Source: Cyanosarcina radialis HA8281-LM2
GTDB taxonomy: Bacteria; Cyanobacteriota; Cyanobacteriia; Cyanobacteriales; CCAP-1448
Assembly (NCBI GenBank): GCA_019359615.1
Contig: JAHHHA010000002.1
Location: forward strand, 186,001 to 250,000
Direction: 5' to 3'
DNA length: 64,000 nt
The stretch's first letter is position 1, and each line of letters starts with the position of its first letter. The notes beneath the pieces were generated by a model, which saw nothing but the letters and a program-made list of their open reading frames with translations, was not told the origin of the DNA and made no database searches. The position numbers and the translations under genes were made by a program. This document shows positions 27,257-36,393 of the stretch, in pieces.

Positions 27257-27524
27257 CAGCTTGACCTCAAGGTTCCCATAAAACTCATTGTAATTTTTTG
27301 GGAAACAACAATGACGGCTCTCTTTGTTGTAGGATGTCTCGATCGATCGCAGACTCTCACAAAATTTACTTCTTCAGGTAGTTGACCTCAAAGAGAATAA
27401 GAAATAAGAAACGTTTGGGATGGGGAATTTCGATCGTATCCGCTTGGCATCACCTGGTTTGCCCTCACCCCCAACCCCTCTCCCAATCTTGGGAGAGGGG
27501 AAGTTTATAACTGATTTAGGATTG
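27257..27524. repeat. Gap with CCCTCTCCCAATCTTGGGAGAGGG hairpin
   Basis: The dispersed CCCTCACCCCCAACCCC... hairpin repeat lies at about 27461-27500, just beyond the stop of the GH3-type gene. The kinase promoter should be in the left part; no clear elements were assigned. Confidence 0.6.
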
Positions 27525-29051
27525 CTATATTTCTAGCTGCTTTAAAAGTTCTACATCGATCGCTTGAGTAACTAAAATTTGATGTTTGATATCTCCCCAC
27601 TTTCTCCCTAAACGCAGATAGTAAGCAGTCATTAAATCAGGGATTTGGGGAGAAACTAAAACCCGTGCTGGCAAAAGTTGCTCCAAGAGTCTGGCATATC
27701 GATAATGATGCGATCGCCTCAATTCTTCATCTAATTGCTGGGCAATGAGTTCGGTAGATCGATCGGCTCGATCTAGTAACAAAATGTAGTGCGGTGCTGG
27801 TTGCATTACAGGTATTAAACTTTTAAAAAACGTTCCTTCTAACTGCAAATTATCCAGTACATCTTTTACAAAATCTTCATGCAATTTTTCGCCAACTAAA
27901 TCGCTAGTCGTTTGGGTACGACCGATAAATTCTAAACAAGGGGTATTGAGATAGTAATGGTTAACGCGGATGCGATCGCCAATTCGATAGCGATATAAAC
28001 CTCCTTTTTGAGAAATGATGATTTCGTAAGTCGAGCCAATTTCTAGTTCGTGAAGTCGATAAATTTGACCTCGATCGTCCTCAAATTCAAAAAATACTTC
28101 ATTCAAGAGAGGAACGCATCCCCGCGCTGCAATGAAAGGTATAGTCATCGGCGCTTCTGTGGCTAGCAAACCTTTCCCTTGGATCGTGGTACTAGGAAAG
28201 AGCGATCGCAAATAGTTTGCTTGTTCTGCGGCATTAGCACTATCCCAGCAAGAAATTAACTTGAGTTCCGACCAAATTTCTGGCCAAGGGATTTGAGATT
28301 CTAAAAGTAAAGCTTGGCGTTGAGAAGAGATTCGATCTTTGAGTTCGGCGTGCAAGCGAATCTGATGAGTTTGGATGTAATCTAAATGAACTTTTAAAAA
28401 ACTAGGATTCCAAATCGAAATTATTTCCAGATCCTCTGCCTTCAACAGAGTTTTAGCCAGCGCATCCTTAAACTCTTCGACATCTAGCAGGCGATCGATC
28501 CCTGGAGGCAAAACTAAAAAAGGGCTTAAAACCCACCTCAACCATCGATCTAAATATTCTGAGTCGTCCTGCAAGCCGATCGATAGATCCGAGCTATTAT
28601 CTGATAAATTTGCTATTGGTGGCGAAATACAGAAGTATATCTTTCCTGTAGAAAATGGCAAACCATTGGTAATCAAATCGTGCGCCCAAAGGCAAAACAT
28701 ATAGTTGAAGCTAGAGCGCAAAGATTTAGTATAAGGGATCGACTTAGCTGCACCGCGACTACCAGAAGTTTTTTCGTAAAATATGGTTTTTTCTGAAGTG
28801 AGGATATTATTTTTAGATTTTATTTGCTTGAGAATTAGATGTTCGATATCTTGATAGGTAACAATAGGCAATTGTTGCCAATCCTCAATAGCTTTTATTC
28901 TTAAATCGCGACCGTATTCGCTATTTAATAATCGGCTAAATATTTGCCGTTGAGTAGATTGTTGTGCTGCTTGAGGATTTTTTAGTAAATTGAGGAAGCG
29001 ATTAGCAGTAGGAGCGAGAAGTTTACCGAAAATTTTGATAATCGATCGCAT
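27525..29051 (-). CDS. GH3-family (auxin-responsive promoter-like) acyl-adenylating protein
   Basis: 508 residues. GH3 proteins belong to the ANL adenylating superfamily; plant members join amino acids to hormones. Seen here: the P-loop-like FYEKTSGSRGAAKSIPYTKSL, the start pattern RLLNSEYGRDLRIKAIEDWQQLPIVTYQDIE, ATEAPMTIPF, and YRYRIGDRIRV with the ATP-contacting aspartate, followed by FIGRTQTTSDLVGEKL. Bacterial GH3 proteins have no settled substrate. It is monocistronic, so context does not help. Confidence 0.87.
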   Translation of the reverse strand: MRSIIKIFGKLLAPTANRFLNLLKNPQAAQQSTQRQIFSRLLNSEYGRDLRIKAIEDWQQLPIVTYQDIEHLILKQIKSKNNILTSEKTIFYEKTSGSRGAAKSIPYTKSLRSSFNYMFCLWAHDLITNGLPFSTGKIYFCISPPIANLSDNSSDLSIGLQDDSEYLDRWLRWVLSPFLVLPPGIDRLLDVEEFKDALAKTLLKAEDLEIISIWNPSFLKVHLDYIQTHQIRLHAELKDRISSQRQALLLESQIPWPEIWSELKLISCWDSANAAEQANYLRSLFPSTTIQGKGLLATEAPMTIPFIAARGCVPLLNEVFFEFEDDRGQIYRLHELEIGSTYEIIISQKGGLYRYRIGDRIRVNHYYLNTPCLEFIGRTQTTSDLVGEKLHEDFVKDVLDNLQLEGTFFKSLIPVMQPAPHYILLLDRADRSTELIAQQLDEELRRSHHYRYARLLEQLLPARVLVSPQIPDLMTAYYLRLGRKWGDIKHQILVTQAIDVELLKQLEI

Positions 29052-29304
29052 ATTAACTACAAGAAACCTAACCCCCTACCCCCCTTCCCTTGTAGGGAAG
29101 GGGGAAATCCTCTAGGTAAAAAGCAGATGCGCTGCGCAGAGGTGCCCTCTCCGTGCAGCTTGCACCCAGCAGGGGGAATTGAAGTCAAAGTCCCCCTTTT
29201 TAAGGGGGATTTAGGGGGATATAGGCGTGAAACGGCAAACCAATAACTTATGTATACACCGTAGCCATGCAGGGGGTGAGGTAGAGTAAAGGTGGCCTCC
29301 TCAA
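29052..29304. repeat. Gap of CCCCCTT...AAGGGGG hairpin repeats
   Basis: Two hairpin-forming repeats (cccccttcccttgtagggaaggggg at about 29079-29104; ccccctttttaagggggatttaggggg at about 29193-29219) separated by a gcgctgcgcag stretch. No gene. Confidence 0.6.
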
Positions 29305-30120
29305 TTAAGAAACCGGACCGGGATTAGATTGCTGAATTTCTCGAATCCGCTGGAGGGCATCTTGATAGTATTCAGTTTTCCCTTCTTTTTGATAGATATT
29401 GGCAGCCTTTTGAAAATCATCCAGCAATAATTTCTTGTTCTTCTCCCCCGCTTGCAGGCGAGCCAAGCCTCGATTGTAATACGCTTCCCCGTAGTTGGGA
29501 GCGATCTCGATCGCTTTATCGTAATCGGCGATGGCGCTGCGATAATCTTCCAGTTGAGCCAGAACTATTCCTCGTTTCAGGTAGCCCACAGCGACAGTAG
29601 GATTGGCGCGGATAAACCTGTTATAGTCATCCAGCGCTCCTTTAAAATCTTGCAGATTGTCGCGCAAATCGGCCCGGCGAAAGTAAGCTCTGTCAAAGTT
29701 AGGATTAAGTTCTAAAGAGCGGTTGTAATCTGCCAGTGCTGCTTGGTTATCTTTAAGTTTTTCGTAAACGATCGCGCGGTTGTAGTAAACAGAATAATTT
29801 CGCGGATCGAGTTCGATAGCTTTAGCATAGTCGTCGATCGCTCCTTGAGTATCTCCTAGCTCGTCGCGAGCATTACCTCGATTTTCGTAAGCAGCAGTAT
29901 ATTTGGGGTTGAGCCGAATAGCCTGACTGAAATCGGCAATTGCACCTCGATAGTCTTGGCGCTCGTATTTTTCTAATCCTTGTCTGAGAAAGTCTTCTGC
30001 ATTCTCTTGGGCCACCAGCGTTGGCGGCAATTGAGTATAAGCATAGACAGCAGGTGACAACCCTCCACCTAAGAGGGTAACGATTCCTAAAACCGCTAAT
30101 GCTCTGTGAATATGATTCAT
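29305..30120 (-). CDS. Exported TPR-repeat protein
   Basis: 271 residues. A signal peptide covers residues 1 to about 28 (basic start, then ALAVLGIVTLLGGGLSPAVYA). Residues about 40-245 contain roughly six TPR units, each with the pattern GAIADFSQAIRLNPKYTAAYENRGN. The protein is therefore probably periplasmic or lumenal and serves as an interaction scaffold. No enzymatic domain is seen. It is similar in layout, but not closely in sequence, to the TPR gene at 261-1295. Confidence 0.85.
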   Translation of the reverse strand: MNHIHRALAVLGIVTLLGGGLSPAVYAYTQLPPTLVAQENAEDFLRQGLEKYERQDYRGAIADFSQAIRLNPKYTAAYENRGNARDELGDTQGAIDDYAKAIELDPRNYSVYYNRAIVYEKLKDNQAALADYNRSLELNPNFDRAYFRRADLRDNLQDFKGALDDYNRFIRANPTVAVGYLKRGIVLAQLEDYRSAIADYDKAIEIAPNYGEAYYNRGLARLQAGEKNKKLLLDDFQKAANIYQKEGKTEYYQDALQRIREIQQSNPGPVS

Positions 30121-30316
30121 AGCTTGACTCGATTGCAGATATTGAATGGAGAGATAATTAAAACTACCCTTGGCAGCGATCGTTTTCCGGACTGTTACCG
30201 AAATTGAAATCGTTTTTCGTCCTTTGCCCTCACAACCTTTGACTAAAACAACGATGAGTTGGCAATTGAAGAATTTTACCTTAACTGCGAATTGCGAATT
30301 GCGAATTGGCTATGAC

Positions 30317-31336
30317 CTATCTTCTATATTCCCAACCGCAATCGCCGATTAACTGATACAAATCGCGAGATTTTTGCAACACGGTGTCTATCTGCAAATT
30401 ATCTTCAGCATCGAGGCTGAAATTAAAAACTCTGGCGTTGTTTTCAATATGTTCTGCTATACCCAGTCTAGCGCCAATAATTACACCTGCTACTGCTGGC
30501 TTATCTAGAATGTAGCGTACTGCCACGTTAGGTATGCTGACTTCATGCTTAGTGGCAATCTGTTTGAGAACAGCTAAGAGTTCTTGCAACAAACTCCAAT
30601 CTCCCCAGGCATCGGTCATATTCTTATATTTTTTCAAACTGACAGTATTCAGCATTCCCCCTCGCGGTTCTGGTTGTCCCAAATATTTTTCTGATAGCAA
30701 GCCGCCGCCTAGAGTGCCATAAGTAAGTAACTTGATGCCATGTTCTAAACAAAACTGCGTCATCTGCACTTCTGGACGGCGATCGATTAAAGAAAACTGT
30801 ACTTGATTGGAAACAATTTTGATGCCACTATCAATAATTATCTGCAAATGTTCGGTATCGAAATTAGTTAAAGCTAGGTGTTTAATTTTACCTTCGACTT
30901 GTAACTCTGCCATGTATTTGAGGGCATCGAGGTAATTTTCATCCCTGTATTCCCACCAGTGAAATTGCAGGAGATCGAGAGTTTCTACTCCCATGCGGCG
31001 GCGAGAGATATTAATGTTATCCTCTACTAATTTTTTCGTCATTTTCATCGGTCTTGGCACCCACTTAGTCAAGGCTTCGACCTCAGATAGAGCTTGTTCG
31101 CCACGGGTAGCTGCGAGTTGTCTTCTAAACTCCCCAATGAAATCTTCTGCTGGTCCGTAATGGTCGGCTAAATCCCAAGTAGTAAACCCAGCATCTAAGT
31201 AATCAAACATCTTAGCGATCGCACTTTGGGGATTAATTTGTCCGTGCGCGCCAGAAACTTGCCACATACCGTTGAGCAGTCGGCAAATAGACAGATCGGG
31301 AGCTAATTCTACTCGGCTAGATTTTGGAAGCTGCAT
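30317..31336 (-). CDS. Aldo/keto reductase
   Basis: 339 residues. An NAD(P)H-dependent (beta/alpha)8 oxidoreductase. The catalytic tetrad can be read: Asp in TTWDLADHYG with Tyr four residues on, Lys in EALTKWVP, His in LLQFHWWEY. The C-terminal cofactor end has AVAGVIIGARLGIAEHIENN. It acts on an unknown carbonyl substrate. The gene stands alone; the region upstream (31337-31644) holds only repeats. Confidence 0.9.
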   Translation of the reverse strand: MQLPKSSRVELAPDLSICRLLNGMWQVSGAHGQINPQSAIAKMFDYLDAGFTTWDLADHYGPAEDFIGEFRRQLAATRGEQALSEVEALTKWVPRPMKMTKKLVEDNINISRRRMGVETLDLLQFHWWEYRDENYLDALKYMAELQVEGKIKHLALTNFDTEHLQIIIDSGIKIVSNQVQFSLIDRRPEVQMTQFCLEHGIKLLTYGTLGGGLLSEKYLGQPEPRGGMLNTVSLKKYKNMTDAWGDWSLLQELLAVLKQIATKHEVSIPNVAVRYILDKPAVAGVIIGARLGIAEHIENNARVFNFSLDAEDNLQIDTVLQKSRDLYQLIGDCGWEYRR

Positions 31337-31644
31337 ACTTATATCGAAAAACTCACAGTTCGATCTTAGTCGCTAGGCTCTTAAGACGATCGATACGTGC
31401 TACGCACAGGAGAACGCGGTTCCGTCGCCCTTCCGACGGAACTCCAGCGTCCGTCGCTGCGCCAACGCACCACTATAATATCCCCAGGTGGTCTGCTACC
31501 AATGTTGGCTGGAACTAGACGGGAGAATCGATCTGGGACTAAACCAGATCGTGCTAGGCTAATAATTTATGTGCCATTGCGAATTGCAAATTACGAATTA
31601 ATAATTGTTTTGGTCATTCTCAGGTATTTTTCGGAGTTGGTCTG
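31337..31644. repeat. 308-base gap with repeats
   Basis: Contains a ccgtcgcccttccgacgg palindrome (about 31422-31440) followed by gcgccaacgca, and a 'gcgaattgcaaattacgaatta' repeat like that at 30282-30306. No gene is seen on either strand. Confidence 0.55.
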
Positions 31645-32541
31645 ATGCCAATTAATCTAGAAACCTTCTGCGAATATCTTACTTATGAGGCTAATGCGCC
31701 CATAGAAAACATTTGGAAAGATATTGAGGAAATCGCTCAACTCGATCGAGATGCTGAAGCTAAGCAAGCTCAATTTACTAAACTGTTAAATAGCTTTATC
31801 GTAGCAGCAATAATTATCTTTATTTTACTATTTATCGCATTAGTATCGGGGATTCAACCATTAATCGTAATAGGATTCATATTATTCGTATTTTGTGTAA
31901 TTGCAGCTATTTTTGTATGTTCAAAGCGACAAGCATATAGTAGATTAAATCTACCAAACTATCGTTACGAACTACTCAGAAAGCTTTTAGAAATGTGCCA
32001 ACGAGATATGGAAAATAATAGTTCTGTAAGCGTGCGGTTAGTTTTTAGTAAACCTACAGAAAAAAACAAAGTATTTCAAACTATTCCTCATCCATATCAA
32101 TCGGGATTTAAAGTAGACTTATGTAAAGATGAGTGGTTGAAGGTTAAGGGCGAGTTCCTCGATCGCAGTCGCTTCGTCTTAACCGCTACTGAGTTAGCCC
32201 AAACCAAATACGGCTGGAAAAGAAGCAGGAGCGGTAAATCAAAATATAAGTCAAAGTCAAAATCGCGCGGGCTAAATATTAGCTTGATGCTCGATTACTC
32301 TCTACGGAAATATGGAGCCATAAAAGTTTTAAAAAACGAAGCCATGTCAGCAATTCAGCTACCTCAGTTCACTCAAATTAAACACCTAAAATTAACAGAT
32401 AAAAGTATCGATCTAACTGTAAAAATGCCAGCTTCTAACAATTGGTATGCTGAAGATATTTATAAAAATATAACGATGATGTTTCTCAGTCTTTATCAAA
32501 TTCTTAATTTGGCTCGGCTGCTTTCTAAGCAAAAAGCATGA
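31645..32541 (+). CDS. Uncharacterised membrane protein, two helices
   Basis: 298 residues; I do not recognise the family. Residues about 48-91 are two adjacent membrane helices (FIVAAIIIFILLFIALVSG and IVIGFILFVFCVIAAIFVC) in a hairpin. The soluble part after them is mainly beta/alpha with a basic Lys/Ser-rich loop (RSRSGKSKYKSKSKSR, about 192-208). It is the first gene of a probable three-gene unit with the lipoprotein and FHA genes downstream, so a cell-envelope signalling role is possible but unproven. Confidence 0.65.
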   Translation: MPINLETFCEYLTYEANAPIENIWKDIEEIAQLDRDAEAKQAQFTKLLNSFIVAAIIIFILLFIALVSGIQPLIVIGFILFVFCVIAAIFVCSKRQAYSRLNLPNYRYELLRKLLEMCQRDMENNSSVSVRLVFSKPTEKNKVFQTIPHPYQSGFKVDLCKDEWLKVKGEFLDRSRFVLTATELAQTKYGWKRSRSGKSKYKSKSKSRGLNISLMLDYSLRKYGAIKVLKNEAMSAIQLPQFTQIKHLKLTDKSIDLTVKMPASNNWYAEDIYKNITMMFLSLYQILNLARLLSKQKA

Positions 32542-32613
32542 AAGAAGTCAGAAGTTAGAAGTCAGAAGTCAGAAGTCAAAAATTGGTTTTGGCAGAAACG
32601 AATTAAAAATAAC

Positions 32614-33300
32614 ATGGTAAAAAAAATAGCTCGACTTATTTTATCCAGTTTGCTGATTTCGGGAATATTATTCCTGTCAGCTTGCGGTGGTAGTGTTAGC
32701 GATCGCACCACGAACAATAATCCAGCAGCCACTCCAATCGCTCAAACAACTGGTTCAAATCCAACTAATGTTAATACTGACAAGATCGAATTTAAACTAG
32801 AAAATGGTTCGGCAGCTTTTGCTATTAAACCGAAAGCAGATGGAGCCAAGTTAGTTAATGCTAACAACCAAGAATTAGCTCGTTTTAACTTAGATGAAAA
32901 GCAAAAATTAAAGATTAAGGATGCAGGCGATCGCGTCTTAGGTTTCATTGTTACTCAAAACGACTATTGGAAAATTGAAAATGCTTCCCAAACCCAAGAA
33001 TTATATATTCTGCGGCGACAAAGTGATGGGGATTACAAATTAGAAGATGGCAGCGACCGCCAAATTTATCGAATTAAGCAACGCGACTATGGTTTTGAAA
33101 TTGAAACTCCAACTAAACAGTCTTTATACAAAATCAAAGTTAAAGATGGCAAAACCTCTTTAAGAGATGCCTCCGATAAAACAGTGCTATATATAAAAAC
33201 TGAGTTAACACCAATCGCGATCGCTTGCTTTGGATTCGACGTTCTCACTCAGGAACAAAAAGCGGCTTTAGCTTATATGGTTAATCTGGCAGGAGGTTAA
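32614..33300 (+). CDS. Predicted lipoprotein of unknown function
   Basis: 228 residues. Signal peptide with lipobox LSAC at about residues 21-24, then a Ser/Thr/Asn-rich linker. The mature part (about 50-200) is a series of short beta strands in which polar-hydrophobic alternation repeats: ELARFNLDEKQKLKIKDAGD, YKLEDGSDRQIYRIKQRDYG, SLYKIKVKDGKTSLRDASD. This suggests a beta-solenoid or beta-propeller-like surface protein. It ends 7 bases before the FHA gene and is probably co-transcribed with it. Confidence 0.7.
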   Translation: MVKKIARLILSSLLISGILFLSACGGSVSDRTTNNNPAATPIAQTTGSNPTNVNTDKIEFKLENGSAAFAIKPKADGAKLVNANNQELARFNLDEKQKLKIKDAGDRVLGFIVTQNDYWKIENASQTQELYILRRQSDGDYKLEDGSDRQIYRIKQRDYGFEIETPTKQSLYKIKVKDGKTSLRDASDKTVLYIKTELTPIAIACFGFDVLTQEQKAALAYMVNLAGG

Positions 33301-33307
33301 TAAAGTA

Positions 33308-33961
33308 GTGCAGATTCGGCTAATTTGGACAGATCCAAATACAGGAGAACAGCGACAACCTCAGTTAGAAACGCCAATAGCAATCGGCAGGGTTTTTGCT
33401 GAAATGCCAGCAGAAATAGAGGGCAAGCGAGTATCGCGAATCGTTTTAGCAGACGATCGCATTGGTAATTATCATGCGCTAATCGACATATTCGATAACG
33501 AGTTAGTCATCGCCGATCGAAATAGTAGTAGTGGTACTTTAATTAATGGGGTAAGGTTGCCCAGCAGTACCTTAATTAATGGCGATCGATTGCAAATTGG
33601 GGCGATTGAAATTCAAATTCAAGTATCTACTATTAGGGCGCAAACGCCAGCAGCTAGCGGCCAATGGACGTGCGATCGCAACATCGGATTTCTGATTCCC
33701 CGAACCTGCGGTCGTACCGACAGAACTGGTTGCCCTCATTGCAGCGGCGATCCTAACAACGATCCTTATTTTAGCGATCGTTCTTACTATGCGGGATATG
33801 GTAGTTACAATCGTGGTTATTGGGGCAGCACTTATTACTACGATCGCGATTACTACCAATACGATCCTGTTACTGGAAATGTAGACTTTACTGAAGCGGA
33901 TAATGCTAGCTTAGAAATGGAAGGTGACACCGATTTTGAAATGGATATGGGAGCGAGTTGA
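33308..33961 (+). CDS. FHA-domain protein
   Basis: 217 residues starting at GTG 33308. The FHA domain (about 20-100) binds phosphothreonine: AIGRVFAEMP, RIGNYHALIDIFDNELVIADRNSSSGTLINGVRL, then INGDRLQIGAIEIQIQV. The C-terminal third has a cysteine cluster (CDRNIGFLIPRTCGRTDRTGC..HC, about 118-142), possibly a metal site, then a Tyr/Gly-rich stretch (SYYAGYGSYNRGYWGSTYYY) and an acidic tail. It probably reads the phosphorylation state of a Ser/Thr-kinase target. Two such kinases are in the window, but no link is shown. Confidence 0.8.
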   Translation: MQIRLIWTDPNTGEQRQPQLETPIAIGRVFAEMPAEIEGKRVSRIVLADDRIGNYHALIDIFDNELVIADRNSSSGTLINGVRLPSSTLINGDRLQIGAIEIQIQVSTIRAQTPAASGQWTCDRNIGFLIPRTCGRTDRTGCPHCSGDPNNDPYFSDRSYYAGYGSYNRGYWGSTYYYDRDYYQYDPVTGNVDFTEADNASLEMEGDTDFEMDMGAS

Positions 33962-33989
33962 AGTAATAAGTAATAAGTAATAAGTAATT
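33962..33989. repeat. Heptanucleotide tandem repeat (AGTAATA)n
   Basis: Nearly four copies of AGTAATA between the FHA gene and the next start codon; same unit on the other strand at 19227-19252. Confidence 0.7.
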
Positions 33990-33994
33990 TTTTG

Positions 33995-35113
33995 ATGCCC
34001 AGTTTGAGATCGAGCAGTACCAACAAAACCGATCGAATCTGGATTATTTACGCTTTGGGAGGCGGTTGGGGGCATCTCACTCGTGCTTTATCCCTGGCGA
34101 GGATTGCTGCTAGAAATCGATCGCCTGACTCAAGTAATAGGCGAACAGTTAAGATACTTACCAATAGCCCTTACTTGTCTTACTTTCAGGCGCAAGATCT
34201 GGCAGATGTAAAATTTTTAGCCATCGCTCCCGATGTCGATCTTAATACTACCTGTAATCGCGTTCGAGAAATACTACTCAACTCCAATTGCGATTGCTTA
34301 ATTGTCGATACTTTTCCTAGAGGTTTAGGGGGTGAGTTAGCAGATATATTGCCTGAGTTGCCGCACTTACCAAAAATTTTGATTCATCGCGATCTTTGCC
34401 CGGAGTACGTATTAGCTAAAAACTTGCGATCGTTTGTAGTTCGACACTTCGATGCTGCGATCGTGCCTGGAGAAGGCGAAGACGTGCCGCTGGCAGACTT
34501 ACCGATAGTTCGACATACCTCACCTTGGTTGATTAGAAACGCTGAGGAACTCAATATAGATCGATCGCGGCAGTTATTAAGGATAACAAGTGAGGAGCCA
34601 AGAAAGACAATCCTCGTTTATACTTCTGGTAAGCTTTCAGAGTTAACGCTATTTGGTGCGATCGCCCGTTCTTTAGTTGCAGCTTTTCCCGAATGTACCG
34701 TCAGGTGTTTGGCTCCCGTTCTTCCCCCTCAATGTCCCTCCGATATTTGGGTGTCTCACTGGCCGGGGATTGAATGTCTGCCAGCCGCAGATATCGTTGT
34801 CGGTGGTGGTGGTTACAATACTGTCTCTGAATCTAGAGCGTTGGGCATTCCTTTAATCGCTTTTGCCTTTAAGCGATTGTACGATCGCCAACTCCAGCGG
34901 GTGTCAGCAACGAGCCATGCGATCGAGATCTTTGACGGTAGAGACGTAGCATACTACGTCTCTACACTTATTGCTGCCGTGCGCTCGCTACTGAATCGAA
35001 CCCCAAAATCGACAATTCCCCACTATGAAAATGGGGCTGTGGCGGCCCTGCAAGCGATCGAACAAACAATACTCCTGCGATCGGATAGTAATACTAATCG
35101 CGATCGTAGCTAA
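33995..35113 (+). CDS. Glycosyltransferase-like (GT28/MurG-like) protein
   Basis: 372 residues from ATG 33995 (a TTG lies just before it). The N-terminal Rossmann lobe opens with IWIIYALGGGWGHLTRALSLARIA, the Gly-rich GGxGH loop seen in MurG/GT28 enzymes. The C-terminal lobe carries AADIVVGGGGYNTVSESRALGIPLIAF, the matching donor-nucleotide motif. Substrate unknown. Around residues 315-324 a dispersed palindromic repeat (34938-34965) is read in frame as GRDVAYYVST, replacing a helix-turn in the fold; whether activity survives is not clear. Confidence 0.75.
   Translation: MPSLRSSSTNKTDRIWIIYALGGGWGHLTRALSLARIAARNRSPDSSNRRTVKILTNSPYLSYFQAQDLADVKFLAIAPDVDLNTTCNRVREILLNSNCDCLIVDTFPRGLGGELADILPELPHLPKILIHRDLCPEYVLAKNLRSFVVRHFDAAIVPGEGEDVPLADLPIVRHTSPWLIRNAEELNIDRSRQLLRITSEEPRKTILVYTSGKLSELTLFGAIARSLVAAFPECTVRCLAPVLPPQCPSDIWVSHWPGIECLPAADIVVGGGGYNTVSESRALGIPLIAFAFKRLYDRQLQRVSATSHAIEIFDGRDVAYYVSTLIAAVRSLLNRTPKSTIPHYENGAVAALQAIEQTILLRSDSNTNRDRS
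34938..34965. repeat. Dispersed palindromic repeat inside the glycosyltransferase gene
   Basis: Arms GTAGAGACGTAG and CTACGTCTCTAC with a short centre; same family as 36363-36393 and 2875-2900. Confidence 0.75.
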
Positions 35114-35235
35114 CATCCCTAAGTTCGAGATAAGCTGAAACTGGATAAACCATCTAACGGGTAAAAGTTAAAAGATGGGAGTTCGAGCTTCTTGCAAAAA
35201 CTAATTTTTGACTTGGTTGCTGAGTCTGCCCAAGC

Positions 35236-35278
35236 TTGACTTTTGACTTTTGACTTTTGACTTTTGACTTTTGACTTG
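35236..35278. repeat. Heptanucleotide tandem repeat (TTTTGAC)n
   Basis: About six head-to-tail copies of a 7-base unit (cttttga) directly upstream of the dihydrouridine synthase start. Too short and without spacers to be CRISPR. Confidence 0.8.
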
Positions 35279-35286
35279 TTAACGAC

Positions 35287-36348
35287 ATGATTTCGCTCTC
35301 TCCCAGCCTGCAATCTCGACTTTCAACGCCCCTCAAAATCGGCTCTTTTGAAGTCAAAAGCCGCGTACTACAGTCGCCCCTTTCTGGCGTGACAGATTTA
35401 GTATTTCGCCGCTTGGTGCGTCGCTATGCCCCAGATTCGATGATGTACACCGAAATGGTAAATGCGACCGGGTTGCACTACGTCAAAGAACTACCCCAAA
35501 TCATGGAGGTAGATCCCAAAGAAAGGCCGATTAGCATTCAGTTATTTGACTGTCGCCCCGACTTCTTGGCAGAAGCAGCCCAAATGGCCGTAGATGAAGG
35601 AGCAGATACAGTCGATATTAATATGGGTTGCCCCGTCAACAAAATTACTAAAAATGGCGGTGGTTCGGCTTTGCTGCGGGAACCAGAAACCGCAGAGGCT
35701 ATAGTTCGTTCGGTAGTAAAAGCGGTTAACGTCCCGGTAACGGTGAAAACGCGCATTGGCTGGAACGATTCTGAGATTACCATTTTGGATTTTGCCAAGC
35801 GCATGGAAGATGCCGGGGCGCAAATGATTACCGTCCACGGCCGCACCCGCGCTCAAGGTTACAATGGCGCTGCCAAATGGGAGTGGATTCGACGAGTCAA
35901 AGAAATTCTTTCGATTCCAGTTATCGGTAATGGCGATATCTTTTCGGTAGAAGCAGCCGTGCGTTGCTTAGAAGAAACTGGAGCAGATGGGGTGATGTGT
36001 TCGCGAGGAACCTTGGGTTATCCCTTCTTGGTAGGAGAAATCGACTACTTTTTAAAAACTGGAACTATAAAAACTCCCCCAACGCCGATAGAAAGATTGG
36101 AATGCGCTAGAGATCACCTGCAAGCTTTATGGGAATATAAAGGCGATCGCGGTATCCGCCAAGCTCGCAAACACATGACTTGGTACGCCAAAGGTTTTCC
36201 CTGGGCTTCAGAGTTGCGGGGACAACTAGCTGTTATCGATACCCGCGAACAGGGAATCAAGATAATCGAAGAAGCGATCGATCGCTTAACAGCCAATCCA
36301 TCCGTTTGGGAAGCACGGGTAGAGGTCGAGTCATTAGCTGTTTTCTAA
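35287..36348 (+). CDS. dus: tRNA-dihydrouridine synthase (DusB-like)
   Basis: 353 residues. An FMN-dependent TIM-barrel enzyme that reduces specific uridines in tRNA. Motifs: SPLSGVTDLVFRRLVRRY near the start, MGCPVNKITKNGGGSALL with the catalytic cysteine, VTVKTRIGWND, VHGRTRAQGYNGAAKWEWI (FMN/His site) and VIGNGDIFSVEAA. It looks like the DusB group; the exact tRNA position is not inferred. Start ATG 35287 lies 9 bases after a heptamer repeat array, so the leader is unusual. Confidence 0.9.
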   Translation: MISLSPSLQSRLSTPLKIGSFEVKSRVLQSPLSGVTDLVFRRLVRRYAPDSMMYTEMVNATGLHYVKELPQIMEVDPKERPISIQLFDCRPDFLAEAAQMAVDEGADTVDINMGCPVNKITKNGGGSALLREPETAEAIVRSVVKAVNVPVTVKTRIGWNDSEITILDFAKRMEDAGAQMITVHGRTRAQGYNGAAKWEWIRRVKEILSIPVIGNGDIFSVEAAVRCLEETGADGVMCSRGTLGYPFLVGEIDYFLKTGTIKTPPTPIERLECARDHLQALWEYKGDRGIRQARKHMTWYAKGFPWASELRGQLAVIDTREQGIKIIEEAIDRLTANPSVWEARVEVESLAVF

Positions 36349-36362
36349 AAAATTTATAATCC

Positions 36363-36393
36363 TGTAGAGACGTAGCACTGCTACGTCTCTACA
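36363..36393. repeat. 31-bp perfect palindromic repeat (intergenic copy)
   Basis: Arms TGTAGAGACGTAGCA and TGCTACGTCTCTACA around one C, just after the dus stop. It is the most complete member of the family found inside menD and the glycosyltransferase gene. Confidence 0.85.

Noticed and set aside
35236-35278. A short tandem array that could be taken for a CRISPR
   Set aside because: The unit is only seven bases and there are no spacers.
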